This document shows positions 56,032 to 64,000 of a stretch of DNA of 64,000 nucleotides, one piece after another; position 1 is the stretch's first letter; each line of letters starts with the position of its first letter. The notes under the pieces are model-generated. The model was not told the DNA's origin. It saw nothing but the letters and a program-made list of their open reading frames with translations, and ran no database searches. The translations under genes were made by a program, and so were the position numbers. Origin of the DNA: Myxococcales bacterium (GTDB lineage Bacteria > Myxococcota_A > Polyangia > Polyangiales > JAFGIB01); the NCBI GenBank assembly GCA_029880325.1, contig JAOUOP010000012.1:81124-145123 (forward strand), in the 5' to 3' direction.

Positions 56032-57354
56032 TCAGCTCCCGTCCCAGCTCCGGAAGCTCGCGACCTGCGCCATCAGCCAGCGGTTGAGCTCGCCGGGCGG
56101 CATCTGCTCGCCCTGCACGGTTTGCAGCACGGCGTCCTGGTGCTGTCGAACCGAGGCGTGATCGCCGAGGTCGGGCTCGCGCACGGCGTTGGCTTTCATT
56201 GCGGCGATGTCGGTGAGCGCGAAAAACCACTGCACGTGCTCGGACCAACAGGCGCCCTGCGCGGGCGCGAGCGCTTCGACCGCGTCTTCGAAGCCGACGC
56301 TGCCATCGACGCTGGCGAAGTGCGGGATCTGACCGCTGCGATAGACTTGGGCCAGGGCCGCGCGCAGCAGAAACATGGGTCGCAGATCGGGTTTGCCGCC
56401 GGCCCAGCCCTCGCGCATGCCCTGCAGCAGTGCCGAAAAGAGCACGCTCAGAACCTGCTGCGGGCTCGCGTCCGACGCCGCATTGGTCGGCCAGGTGAGC
56501 ACATTCCGCGCGGCGTTGCTCTGGACCCGCTCGAAGCGCTCCAGGTGGCTCCAGTGGTTTTCGGCGAAGAAGGGGTCTTTCAGGGCGCGCTGGTCCGGCA
56601 GGGCGTCGGATGCGTTCACCGGGGCGAATTGGGATCCGATGGCGCCTTCACCCTGGTCGACGATGATGTTGGCCGCGTCGTCGAAGCTGCTCGGATTGAT
56701 GAGCCCGGTATGGTCATACCAGAGGCTGAACAGGCCATTGGCGAGCTGGGGCGCGCCAGCGTTCATGGCGCCGCGGAAGCGATCGGCCAGCTGCACGATG
56801 ACCGAGTAGAGCGCGCCGATGGAGGGATAGGCCGGTTGGCCGTTCAGGGTGTCGATGGTGCCGTAGGCCGGCACATCCGGCGCCTCGGGGGCCAAGTTGC
56901 CGGAGGCGTAGTCGTCGGGGGTCTCGACGGCGACCATCACAGCGACCACGTCCGGGTCGGTGACCTTGCCGAGTTTCACTGTGAGTCCAGACGGCTGCGG
57001 ATGGATGTAGGGGATGCCGCCGTCGTAGCGGGGCCAATCCAGGCGCGGTACCTGGCCGAAGATGCGCGTGAGGTTACCTGCGAGCTGCAGGTGATACATC
57101 TCCTGAAGCGCGACCGATAGGACCAGGCGCGTGACCGTCGAGTCGTGCTGACGACCCTGGAGCTTGTCGCGCAGGGGTGCGGGCAACGGGACCGAAGAGC
57201 GGTCCTCGCGGATCGAGGCGAGCGCTGTCAGGTACAGCGGAAGCGTCCATAGCTCGAGGTTGCAGGCGGCCTGCAGCAGCTCGTGAAGGTCCTCGAGGGT
57301 ACCCTCGGTGATGGGCTTTTGCTCCAGGCTTGCGCGCAGATGGGTGTCGTTCAT
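56032..57354 (-). CDS. ferritin-like protein related to VioB/RebD iminophenyl-pyruvate dimer synthases
   Basis: Protein of 440 residues. Residues about 20-100 form a ferritin-like helical bundle with [12 protein letters not shown] and [13 protein letters not shown], where the E..E-M-x-H positions could bind iron. Residues 130-220 ([32 protein letters not shown]) are shared with VioB/RebD-type proteins. The C-terminal half is family-specific. Its next upstream neighbours, a haem-less small protein and a PQQ-type propeller, recur in such clusters; a shared oxidative pathway is inferred. It does not prove violacein- or rebeccamycin-type chemistry. Confidence 0.75.
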   Translation of the reverse strand: MNDTHLRASLEQKPITEGTLEDLHELLQAACNLELWTLPLYLTALASIREDRSSVPLPAPLRDKLQGRQHDSTVTRLVLSVALQEMYHLQLAGNLTRIFGQVPRLDWPRYDGGIPYIHPQPSGLTVKLGKVTDPDVVAVMVAVETPDDYASGNLAPEAPDVPAYGTIDTLNGQPAYPSIGALYSVIVQLADRFRGAMNAGAPQLANGLFSLWYDHTGLINPSSFDDAANIIVDQGEGAIGSQFAPVNASDALPDQRALKDPFFAENHWSHLERFERVQSNAARNVLTWPTNAASDASPQQVLSVLFSALLQGMREGWAGGKPDLRPMFLLRAALAQVYRSGQIPHFASVDGSVGFEDAVEALAPAQGACWSEHVQWFFALTDIAAMKANAVREPDLGDHASVRQHQDAVLQTVQGEQMPPGELNRWLMAQVASFRSWDGS

Positions 57355-57370
57355 GGAGCGTTCCGCCGGC

Positions 57371-57670
57371 TCATGGCTTACAACCGCCCTTCATCCAGTC
57401 GAAGTACAGCTGGAGTTCTGCTGCGGTGAACATGGGGAAGGGGGGCGGTGGCATGGCGTTGCCCGCATTCGACAGCCGCCCCCAGATGATCTCGGCGTTG
57501 CCCTTGACGGCTTCGTAGTTCGTCAGGTCGAAACGCCACATCATCGCCGATGCGAAGGGCGCGAAGAGCGGCTTGATGTCGCGCTCGAACGATAGCGCCT
57601 GTTCGCCACCTCGTTGTGTCCCCGCCAGGGGAGTGCCCTTGGCCTCGCGATCTCGCACACTGCGTCTCAT
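57371..57670 (-). CDS. small cytochrome-like protein without a haem motif
   Basis: Protein of 99 residues starting in the overlap with the propeller gene (ATGA). It has SFERDIKPLFAPFASAMMW, then FDLTNYEAVKGNAEIIWGRL, and FPMFTAAELQLYFDWMKGGCKP. That is the layout of small cytochrome c domains (DIKPLF..., MP, E...W...G), but CxxCH is absent; only one Cys is at the end. It probably plays a structural or partner role. The VioB-like gene follows 16 bases after its stop. Confidence 0.7.
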   Translation of the reverse strand: MRRSVRDREAKGTPLAGTQRGGEQALSFERDIKPLFAPFASAMMWRFDLTNYEAVKGNAEIIWGRLSNAGNAMPPPPFPMFTAAELQLYFDWMKGGCKP

Positions 57671-59397
57671 GGGCACTCCCTGTCGAGCGTGTAGATGCGC
57701 AGACTGCCCCCGGAGGCGCCGAACATCAGCGAGCCGGTGACGACCCAGTCGCCGCAAATCGCCGGCCCCAGGCAGTAGCCATAGCCCCCGTTCATGCCGC
57801 CGGTCTCCATGCCGCCGAGCAGGTCCTGCCACAGCAGGCGGCCGTCGTGCACGGAGAAGGCATAGAGGGCCAGGCGTGAGGTCGTCATGAAGACGACGTC
57901 GTTGGCCACCGCCGGCAGCGCCAGGCCCGACTCCTTTTCCAGGGTGTACAGGGGCGGTCGGCCGTGCACGTAGCGGCGGGGATCGCCATCATCCAGGGGC
58001 CAGGCGTCGGCGAGGCCGTCGACGTGCAGCGCGCGGATGAAGGGGGTCGAGGCCGAGTCGATGCCCGGGGCGCTGGGGTGGTAGTTGTTGCCGCCGAGCC
58101 CCATGAACAGGCGCTGTAGCTCCGGGTGAAACGCGGCGGTGCTGTAGGTGCCGCAGTAGTTTTCGCCCTGGGTTTCGTTCGATTCGCGATTGGTAATCGT
58201 CGGGTTGATCGCGTTGGGGTCGACCCAGGCCGGCGGATGCACGTCGACGGTGGGGATCTGCCCGCCGTCGTTGTAGCGCGGCAGTAGCTGCGTCCAGTCG
58301 ATCACCTCGAGGGATTCGGCGCACATGGTCATGAAGGCGCCGTTTTTGCAGCCCAGGCTCAAAAGCAAGCGGCCGCCCTTGTCGCGGAAGATCGTCGGCG
58401 AGCCGCCCACGTCCACGTCGATGTCGGAGCTGCGGTAGCTGCTTTCGGCGGGGAACTGGCGGAAGCCGCGGAACTCGCCACTGCTGGCGTCCAGGGCCAG
58501 CACGCCGTTCGAGTAGGGCACGGTGGGCAAGGCGCCGTCGGGCACGGGGTTGCCCGTGGGGCAGTAGATGCGGTCGAACTCGTGACTGTAGGCGATGGAG
58601 CCCCAGACCGAGCAGCCCATGGTGGTCGGCTTGCCGTGGAAGACCGTGAAGGGCGCGCCCGGGATGTCCCGTACGGCGCTGATGGGAAGCTCGTTGACGG
58701 CGTTGTCGCGATGGGCCTCGAATTTGTTGGTGCAGTAGATCCACTTCACATCGCCGCTCTGCAGATCGAGGCAGACGACGAATGAACTCATGAAGGGGTT
58801 TTCTCCTTCGCCGATGCCGAGCCAGACGCGGCCGTTTGCCACCACCGGCGACGACCAGCCTGCTGCAGGCGGGTAGCCCTGGTCGACGCCGAGCACGTTG
58901 GTGACGGGCTGGCCGTGTTTGGGGTCGGCGTTGCGCAGATCGACCACCCATTGCTCCGACAGGTCGTCGGCGCTCAGGCAGTAGACCTTGCCGTTGAAGG
59001 CGGCGAAGACCACCTTGCCGTCGCGCACCGCCGGCGTGCAGCCCATGCCGCAGAAGCCGTGGGTGTCGCGTTCGTCGGCCTCGATGGCCCAGCTGTAGCG
59101 GGCGACGACTTCGCCGCTCTTGCAACAGACCTTGAAGAAGCCGCCGCCGTTTTGCTTGGCGACCGCGAGGTTATTGGCGATGCCGACGTAAACGAATCCG
59201 TCGACCACCGCGGGAGTCGAGAGGATCGGACCGCCGAGCAGAACCTCGTGCCGCAGCGCGAGATTGCGGACATTCGAAGAGTCGATGCTCGAGTCGGTGG
59301 CGAGGCCCGTGTGGGCCGCATCTCCGTGGTGCATCCACCATCCGTTGGGGGCCGAAGGATCGTTGGACATGGCGCGCTTGCTCAAGGCGCGCTTCAT
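57667..59397 (-). CDS. PQQ-type beta-propeller protein
   Basis: Protein of 576 residues with repeated propeller strands: VVDGFVYVGIANNLAV, VRDGKVVFAAFNGKVYCLSADDL, VVANGRVWLGIG and GVLALDASSGEFRGF. Adjacent cysteines (FKVCCKSGE) recall the vicinal Cys pair of PQQ alcohol dehydrogenases. No signal peptide is seen in the first 20 residues (KRALSKRAMSNDPSAPNGWW), which is unusual because PQQ enzymes are periplasmic. It may be cytosolic, or exported with the partner proteins. Substrate unknown. It opens the minus-strand operon with the two genes after it. Confidence 0.78.
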   Translation of the reverse strand: MKRALSKRAMSNDPSAPNGWWMHHGDAAHTGLATDSSIDSSNVRNLALRHEVLLGGPILSTPAVVDGFVYVGIANNLAVAKQNGGGFFKVCCKSGEVVARYSWAIEADERDTHGFCGMGCTPAVRDGKVVFAAFNGKVYCLSADDLSEQWVVDLRNADPKHGQPVTNVLGVDQGYPPAAGWSSPVVANGRVWLGIGEGENPFMSSFVVCLDLQSGDVKWIYCTNKFEAHRDNAVNELPISAVRDIPGAPFTVFHGKPTTMGCSVWGSIAYSHEFDRIYCPTGNPVPDGALPTVPYSNGVLALDASSGEFRGFRQFPAESSYRSSDIDVDVGGSPTIFRDKGGRLLLSLGCKNGAFMTMCAESLEVIDWTQLLPRYNDGGQIPTVDVHPPAWVDPNAINPTITNRESNETQGENYCGTYSTAAFHPELQRLFMGLGGNNYHPSAPGIDSASTPFIRALHVDGLADAWPLDDGDPRRYVHGRPPLYTLEKESGLALPAVANDVVFMTTSRLALYAFSVHDGRLLWQDLLGGMETGGMNGGYGYCLGPAICGDWVVTGSLMFGASGGSLRIYTLDRECP

Positions 59398-59534
59398 ACC
59401 ACAGGTCGCTCGACGGATGCACGAGGATGAAGTGTTTGGCTTGCTTGGCTAGCCAAAAATGGCTTGCGACTGGGTTCGTCGCTTGGGCGGCGTTGCAGGG
59501 ATGCGCAGCTGCCGCGTCTGTCGAGCCAGGTCGC

Positions 59535-60584
59535 TCACCCCCGCCGCACCTGACGTCGATACACCGCCGGACTCTTGCCCGTCCAGCGGGTAAACGCCCG
59601 CGCCAGACTGGTGGCGCTCGCATAGCCGAGCTGCTCGGAGATCTCCTCGAGCGTGAGTTCGGTGGCGCGCAGCAGGTGCAGGGCGCGCAGTCGGCGCTCT
59701 TCCTGCAACAGGTCGGTGAAGGTCGAGCCGTGTTCGGCGAGCCGACGTTTGAGCGTGCGCGTGGACATGCCCAGGCGCGAGGCCACCTGCTCGATGTTGC
59801 GCAGGTCTTCGCCGTCGAAGAGCGCGCGGCGCACGCGTCCGGGCAGTGAACCTTCGAAGCCCAATTCGGCCAGCCGGCGCAGGCACTGCTCGCGGGCCAG
59901 GTTCAGCGCCGCCTTGTCCGGTCGCACCAGTGGCACCTCGAGCGCCGCGGCGGGCAATAGCAGCTGCGTCAGCGGTTGATCGAAGCGCGCCTCCGGCAGG
60001 ACGTGAGCAAAGCGGCGAAAATAGGGCGGTTCGGGGATCTGCAGTTCCACGCTGCCGCCTGGATTACGACCGGTGAGGTCCCGGGTCATCTGCCGAAAGC
60101 CCACGAACATGCTCAAAAGCGCCACGTCGCGGATGGGCGCCATGTCGCGGTGCTCTTCGACGACGAGCGCCGCGGTTTCGCCCTCGACCCGCAGCGTCAG
60201 GCCGACCGCCGTGCTGTGGCTGGGACCGAGCTCGACCGCTTGCAGCAAGGCCTCGCCCACGGTGGCGGCGCTCATGGCGGCAAAGCCCACGAAGCCATAG
60301 GCCGAGACGTGCTTCTGCAGGCCGAGGTAGATGCCGAGGCCGGGCTCTCCCGTGAGGTCGCGGGTGCGCACGGTCAGCTCGACCAGCGTCTCGAAGGCAA
60401 TGCGCACGCCGGGCTCGGCCAGCTGCGCCTCGCTCAGACCGAAGGGGCCCAGGAGTCCCTCTGGCGTGATGCCCCAGCGCTTGGCCAGCTCCACCAGCTG
60501 CAGCGCCTGCCCCGCCGGGAAACCGTCGGCTGCCCTGGCATTTGCGCCGGAGGTGTTTGCCGTGGAGTTTACGAGGTCCGACAT
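59535..60584 (-). CDS. AraC-family regulator (OruR-like)
   Basis: Protein of 349 residues. An N-terminal arabinose-binding-type domain (QALQLVELAKRWGITPEGLL, GIYLGLQKHVSAYGFVGFAAMS) precedes an AraC helix-turn-helix pair: EQVASRLGMSTRTLKRRLAEHG and LTLEEISEQLGYASATSLARAFTRWTGKSPAVYRR. It lies on the minus strand 138 bases upstream of the propeller operon, and is divergent from the hydrolase gene at 60656. Control of either neighbour is plausible but unproven. Confidence 0.88.
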   Translation of the reverse strand: MSDLVNSTANTSGANARAADGFPAGQALQLVELAKRWGITPEGLLGPFGLSEAQLAEPGVRIAFETLVELTVRTRDLTGEPGLGIYLGLQKHVSAYGFVGFAAMSAATVGEALLQAVELGPSHSTAVGLTLRVEGETAALVVEEHRDMAPIRDVALLSMFVGFRQMTRDLTGRNPGGSVELQIPEPPYFRRFAHVLPEARFDQPLTQLLLPAAALEVPLVRPDKAALNLAREQCLRRLAELGFEGSLPGRVRRALFDGEDLRNIEQVASRLGMSTRTLKRRLAEHGSTFTDLLQEERRLRALHLLRATELTLEEISEQLGYASATSLARAFTRWTGKSPAVYRRQVRRG

Positions 60585-60655
60585 GGCCCGAGCTGTAGGG
60601 ATTTTGGCTCCCGCGGCCTTGGTGGCGGCGGGAGGCTTCGGCCTAGGTTCCTGTC

Positions 60656-61792
60656 ATGGGACATACCACGAGATCGATCGGACTTTCGTTGTCGCTCGTC
60701 ACGTCGCTGGCCTTTGGCTGTGGTGGCGACGGGGCTTCCGGGGACGGGTCGGCGGTCGTCGTCGGGGGCAGCCCGGCGGCGTCGGGCCCGGCCGGGACGT
60801 CGACGCCGGCTGCGGCGAGCGGCACCGCGACAGAAGACCCTGCGTCTGCGGGCACGCCCACGGACAACGGCGCGGCGGGCGCAGCCAGCGAGGCATCTGC
60901 GGCCGGCTCCGGCGCTGCGGTCCCGGCCGCTGGATCCGATGGGTCCACCGGCGGTGGAGAGATGACCGCCACGCCGATCGCTGAACTCCCGACGCCAGGG
61001 CCATTTCCCGAAGTCAGCGACTTCAGCCAGCCCGGTCCTTATACAAGCACCACCCTGGTCAACGTCGGTCCCGGCTCCATCTACACCGTCTACCTACCCC
61101 AGCAAGACCCACCCGACGGCGCCGGCAATCCCCTGGTGGCCTGGACCAGCGGCGGCGGCACTTCGCATGCGTTCTACACGCTGCTGCCACACCTGGCCTC
61201 CCATGGCTTCGTCGTGATTACCTCCAACACGATTCCGGGCATCGGCGGCGAGGCCCTGCTGGGGGAGGAGATCATCGCCGGCATCGATTGGGCCCTGGCG
61301 GAGCACGCCCGGGCTGGCGGCATGTTGGAGGGGCGGCTGGATACGACCAAGATCGCCTCGACCGGCTACTCCATGGGCAGCCTCGCCACGTTCATGATCG
61401 CCTCGGATCCGCGCCTGACGACCACGGTACACATCTCGGGCGGCAACATGGTGCCCGAGCGCGTTCAAAACCTGCATGCGCCAGCCGCCTTCATCTGCGG
61501 CATTCCGAACCCGGCCTGCACCGACCTCTTGAGCGCCAGCTGCGACATCGCAGGTGCAAACTGTGAGCTAGACTTCGAGGGCGCCGACACGCAGGTCTTC
61601 TACGCCACCTTCGAAAGCGGCCACCTGGGCATCCTCACCTCCCCCTTCATGGAGCGCATCAACGCCATGACCACGGCCTGGCTGCGCCACTACCTGATGG
61701 GCGACACCACGCTTGCCCCGATGTTTTTCGGCGATGGCTGCGACTACTGCAGCGATCCGGATTGGACGGTTGAACGCAAGGGCTTCCAATGA
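60656..61792 (+). CDS. lipoprotein alpha/beta hydrolase (cutinase/PET-hydrolase-like)
   Basis: Protein of 378 residues. A lipoprotein signal (LSLSLVTSLAFGCGG) is followed by a Gly/Ala/Ser-rich linker of about 90 residues. The hydrolase core has LVAWTSGGGTSHAFYTLLPHLASHGFVVITSNT, nucleophile elbow GYSMGS and a SGHLGI segment for His. The layout resembles dienelactone-hydrolase and polyesterase-like enzymes (Lipase_2/PET hydrolase family). It may hydrolyse esters at the cell surface. A further hydrolase follows, overlapping by 4 bases if its first ATG is used. Confidence 0.78.
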   Translation: MGHTTRSIGLSLSLVTSLAFGCGGDGASGDGSAVVVGGSPAASGPAGTSTPAAASGTATEDPASAGTPTDNGAAGAASEASAAGSGAAVPAAGSDGSTGGGEMTATPIAELPTPGPFPEVSDFSQPGPYTSTTLVNVGPGSIYTVYLPQQDPPDGAGNPLVAWTSGGGTSHAFYTLLPHLASHGFVVITSNTIPGIGGEALLGEEIIAGIDWALAEHARAGGMLEGRLDTTKIASTGYSMGSLATFMIASDPRLTTTVHISGGNMVPERVQNLHAPAAFICGIPNPACTDLLSASCDIAGANCELDFEGADTQVFYATFESGHLGILTSPFMERINAMTTAWLRHYLMGDTTLAPMFFGDGCDYCSDPDWTVERKGFQ

Positions 61793-61821
61793 GAGCCGAA
61801 GCCCGTCCGGGAGGTTGTGAC

Positions 61822-63333
61822 GTGAATCTTTGCAAGCGGTACACGGTTTTCTTTGCGTCGATGGCGCAGATGCTGGCGCTCACGGCTGCGGGCTGTGGTG
61901 ACGACGGCGCAGGGGGCGGCACGGCCTCCGACGGAGCGGACGAGGTTGCCGAGACCGGCGCCGACGCGGGTGGTGGCACGCAAGCAGACGCCTCGAGCGG
62001 CAGTGACGGCGATGCCACTGGCAGCGGCCTGAGCGGCGTGGTCGCAACGGCGGCCGTCGGTGAACTCACGGGCAATCCCGCCGCCGGCGTGGCCGATGAA
62101 GCGATCGACTGCGAGCAGGTGGTCTCCGACAGCGACTGCGACGACAGCCTGCGGCCGATCGTTTTCATTCACGGCACCTTCGGTTCGGCGACCGAAATCA
62201 GCAAGCCCGCGATGCTCTTTGGCAGCAACGGCTACTGCCAGGACCGCTTCGTGGCGGTGGAGTACAACTCCCTCGGCGGCACGCCCGCGGCCGACCTGGC
62301 GGCGCTGGTCGACCAGGTGCTCGAGCGCACCGGCGCCGAGCAGGTGGACCTGATGGGTCATTCCCAGGGGACGGGCCACGCCTGCACCTACTTGAGCAAC
62401 CCCGACAACGCCGCCAAGGTCGCCCACTACATCAACATCTCCGGAGCCTGCGCTGGCAACGGCGTGCCGACCCTGAGCCTCTCTTCGTCCAACGACATCG
62501 GCGCCACCACCCACCACTCCAGCGGTGACAACGTCGAGCAGGTGACTCTCGGTGAAGAAGACCATGTCGCCTTGGCCGGCTCCAGGGATGCCTTTGTCGC
62601 CATGTGGCAGTACCTGATGGGCAGCGAGCCCGAGTACACCACCATCCAGTGCGGCGAGGAGCTGATCACGCTATCGGGCAAGATCGTCACCTTCGGCGAC
62701 AACGTGCCCGTCGCCGACGCCGTGGCCGACTTCTTCGAGGTCGACACCCTCGAAGATCCGCGGCAGCGTCCCGAGCCCGCCTTCAGCCTGGCGGTGGCGG
62801 CGGGCGGCGCGTTCAACATTCAGGTGCGGCGGGGCGTGCGTTACGAGGTGCGCGTGCGCAAGGCCGATGGCACGCTGCTGGGTTACGGCTATCCCGGACC
62901 CTTCGAGCGCAGCAACTACCTGGCGCGCTTCCTGATCGAGTCGAGCAATCCGATTGTGGCAGCGGCCTCGACCGCGCAGGCGGTGCGTGGTCCAGACCAC
63001 ATGGTGCTGGTCGGGCGTTACATCGGCGGTGCATTTCGGGCCGACTGGGGCAACAGCCTGAAGATCGATGGCAAGGAAGTGCTGACCTCTGACAACGCCG
63101 GTCGCAACGCTTCGGTCGTGGGTCTGTTCATGTACGACGCCAACCAAAACGGAGAGAGCGAGCTGGGCTCGAGCTTCGCGGCCGGCTTCGTCCAGGGCAC
63201 CGACGTTTTCATCGACGCCAGCGAGCCGCGTTGGGTCGAGGTCGAGTGGACCAACGAAGAGGGCCAGACCACGGAGCTCAAGATCGGCAACTGGCCCTCG
63301 AGCGAGAATCTGTCGAGTCTGACGCTGCCCTGA
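61822..63333 (+). CDS. secreted lipase-like alpha/beta hydrolase
   Basis: Protein of 503 residues from GTG 61822, with GGGAGG upstream at 61809-61814; ATG 61789, overlapping the previous stop, is the alternative. A lipobox signal (LALTAAGCGDD) precedes a Gly/Ala/Asp linker. The hydrolase core shows IVFIHGTFG, DLMGHSQGTGHACTYL (nucleophile elbow) and an EEDHVALAGS segment near the catalytic His. Residues about 330-500 are a beta-rich extra domain ending in SLTLP. It is probably a triacylglycerol lipase or esterase. Both hydrolases are probably one transcript. Confidence 0.8.
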   Translation: MNLCKRYTVFFASMAQMLALTAAGCGDDGAGGGTASDGADEVAETGADAGGGTQADASSGSDGDATGSGLSGVVATAAVGELTGNPAAGVADEAIDCEQVVSDSDCDDSLRPIVFIHGTFGSATEISKPAMLFGSNGYCQDRFVAVEYNSLGGTPAADLAALVDQVLERTGAEQVDLMGHSQGTGHACTYLSNPDNAAKVAHYINISGACAGNGVPTLSLSSSNDIGATTHHSSGDNVEQVTLGEEDHVALAGSRDAFVAMWQYLMGSEPEYTTIQCGEELITLSGKIVTFGDNVPVADAVADFFEVDTLEDPRQRPEPAFSLAVAAGGAFNIQVRRGVRYEVRVRKADGTLLGYGYPGPFERSNYLARFLIESSNPIVAAASTAQAVRGPDHMVLVGRYIGGAFRADWGNSLKIDGKEVLTSDNAGRNASVVGLFMYDANQNGESELGSSFAAGFVQGTDVFIDASEPRWVEVEWTNEEGQTTELKIGNWPSSENLSSLTLP

Positions 63334-63435
63334 GCTTGCGTCGGTAGTTGAGCTCTCGCGGGTGAAGGGAGTATCGTGGGCGAGGGCGTGAAGAACGGAA
63401 ACGCAACGCAGGCCGGATGCCTCCTGTCGTGAGAG

Positions 63436-63873
63436 ATGAACTCCCTGCGAGTACTTCTGACCTCCGCCCTCGCCGCAGCGTGTCTGCCGGCCTGCGCTGC
63501 CAGGTCTTCCCGCGCGAGCACTGCACCCACGCCACCCGTGCCTGCCTGCGATCCGGGGCCCTATGCGGGGACCGAGGAGGTGCCAGTTACGCCGTCCCCT
63601 ATGGACGTCATTGACGCCATGCGCGCGGCCACGGATGCGGTTCGCGCATGTGCGGAAGATCAGGGCACGGTTGTGCTGCGACTCGCCTTCACGTCCAACG
63701 GCTGTCTGCAGAGCCACGGGGTCAGGCCGCCCGGGGAGGCGGGGAGTCAGACGAACGTCCACGATATGGAGGTTTGGCGTTGCGTGGAGCGGGCGACCGC
63801 CGCGGTACGCCTCCGGCCCTTCTCGCAGGAGGTCTTCAAGGTCAGCTTCCCCTACAAGGTCGGCCCACGCTGA
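63436..63873 (+). CDS. AgmX/PglI- or TonB-C-like lipoprotein
   Basis: Protein of 145 residues. ATG 63436 has GAGAG upstream and gives a lipoprotein signal (LLTSALAAACLPACAA). The rest has MDVIDAMRAATDAVRACAEDQGTVVLRLAFTSNGCLQSHGV, then EVWRCVERATAAVRLRPFSQEVFKVSFPYKV. This V..C......G-V-V-L-R-L-x-F..G.....C......RF...PF pattern is that of AgmX/PglI-type C-terminal domains in myxobacterial motility and TonB-like proteins. Function is unknown. The stop lies just before the C-tract at the window end. Confidence 0.7.
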   Translation: MNSLRVLLTSALAAACLPACAARSSRASTAPTPPVPACDPGPYAGTEEVPVTPSPMDVIDAMRAATDAVRACAEDQGTVVLRLAFTSNGCLQSHGVRPPGEAGSQTNVHDMEVWRCVERATAAVRLRPFSQEVFKVSFPYKVGPR

Positions 63874-63931
63874 GGCTGCGTGGGCATTCCTCGGCGTTCG
63901 GACTTCACCTCGAGCGTTGTGTCCTGTCTCG

Positions 63932-64000
63932 CCCCCCCCCCCCCCCCCCCCCCCCCCCACCCCCCCCCCCCCCCCCCCCCACACCCCCCCCCCCCCCCCC
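63932..64000. repeat. C homopolymer at the end of the window
   Basis: From 63932 almost every base is C, with only three interrupting A bases. A 69-base C-tract with rare substitutions at the end of a sequence is typical of a sequencing or assembly artefact. It should not be interpreted as biology without raw reads. Confidence 0.85.

Noticed and set aside
62671..63984. Minus-strand frame beginning in the C-tract
   Set aside because: Its start is a poly-Gly translation of the artefactual C-tract, and the rest is a shadow of the lipase-like gene.

Overview
The window is one stretch of high-GC (roughly two-thirds G+C) bacterial chromosome. Several features point to Myxococcota: a MYXO-CTERM-like tail on a DUF2330 protein, a CGNG...E.CD cysteine motif of the myxobacterial Cys-rich type, a TIGR02147-type regulator beside a 'TESGNPS' lipoprotein, many short lipoproteins with Ala/Gly/Asp/Ser-rich linkers, and a LexA-like site resembling the myxobacterial box upstream of imuA. 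I cannot assign a family or genus. No rRNA, tRNA or CRISPR was seen. The window begins inside an SDR-type dehydrogenase gene and ends in a C homopolymer that is probably not genuine sequence.

Layout. 0-6 kb: SDR 3' end, two overlapping alpha/beta hydrolases (the second without its nucleophile), an FHA protein, a sulfatase-like lipoprotein, a metallophosphoesterase and an HExxH lipoprotein. 6.4-9.8 kb: fused TrpE-TrpG anthranilate synthase and a MepA-like murein endopeptidase. 9.8-12.7 kb: an electron-transfer lipoprotein cluster (CxxCH lipoprotein fused in frame to a FixH-like domain, a lipoprotein with an odd CX8CH site, a five-haem cytochrome). 13.1-15.2 kb: a RiPP-type locus with a short secreted precursor carrying three EGSC motifs, an intrinsic terminator, a DUF692/MNIO enzyme and a DUF2063 partner. 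15-20 kb: a lipoprotein, an FG-GAP repeat protein, a TIGR02147 operon and DUF2330. 20.5-25.6 kb: a Gld-type ABC operon (ATPase, permease, GldG-like, DUF4340). 25.6-28.4 kb: a DHH-motif protein with permuted motif order, adenosine deaminase and a lipoprotein. 28.5-35 kb: a decayed Cys-rich gene, an ArsA-like ATPase, an Rsm22-type methyltransferase, CcmC/CcmD plus a 42-residue membrane protein, a kinase-fold-like lipoprotein and a hybrid histidine kinase. 35-48 kb: EF-G, a 25-residue small ORF, DUF2797, a Cys-rich lipoprotein, a TamB-like protein, DUF481 and a single-chain acyl-CoA carboxylase. 48-52 kb: a TrpF-like protein, a glutathione S-transferase gene split by a 178-bp MITE-like element, and the imuA-imuB SOS mutagenesis cassette, ending in a nested inverted repeat. 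52-64 kb: 5-oxoprolinase-type hydantoinase, a VioB-like ferritin-fold protein, a haem-less small protein, a PQQ-type beta-propeller, an AraC regulator, two secreted alpha/beta hydrolases and a TonB-C/AgmX-like lipoprotein.

Best candidates for new biology are the MNIO/EGSC RiPP locus at 13.1-15.2 kb, the MITE-like element whose removal restores the glutathione S-transferase frame exactly, and the propeller/ferritin-fold/haem-less cluster at 56-59.4 kb. The DHH protein with motif order II-III-I is also notable. Start codons were chosen from Shine-Dalgarno matches, signal peptides and gene overlaps; in this GC-rich DNA several remain uncertain and are marked so.
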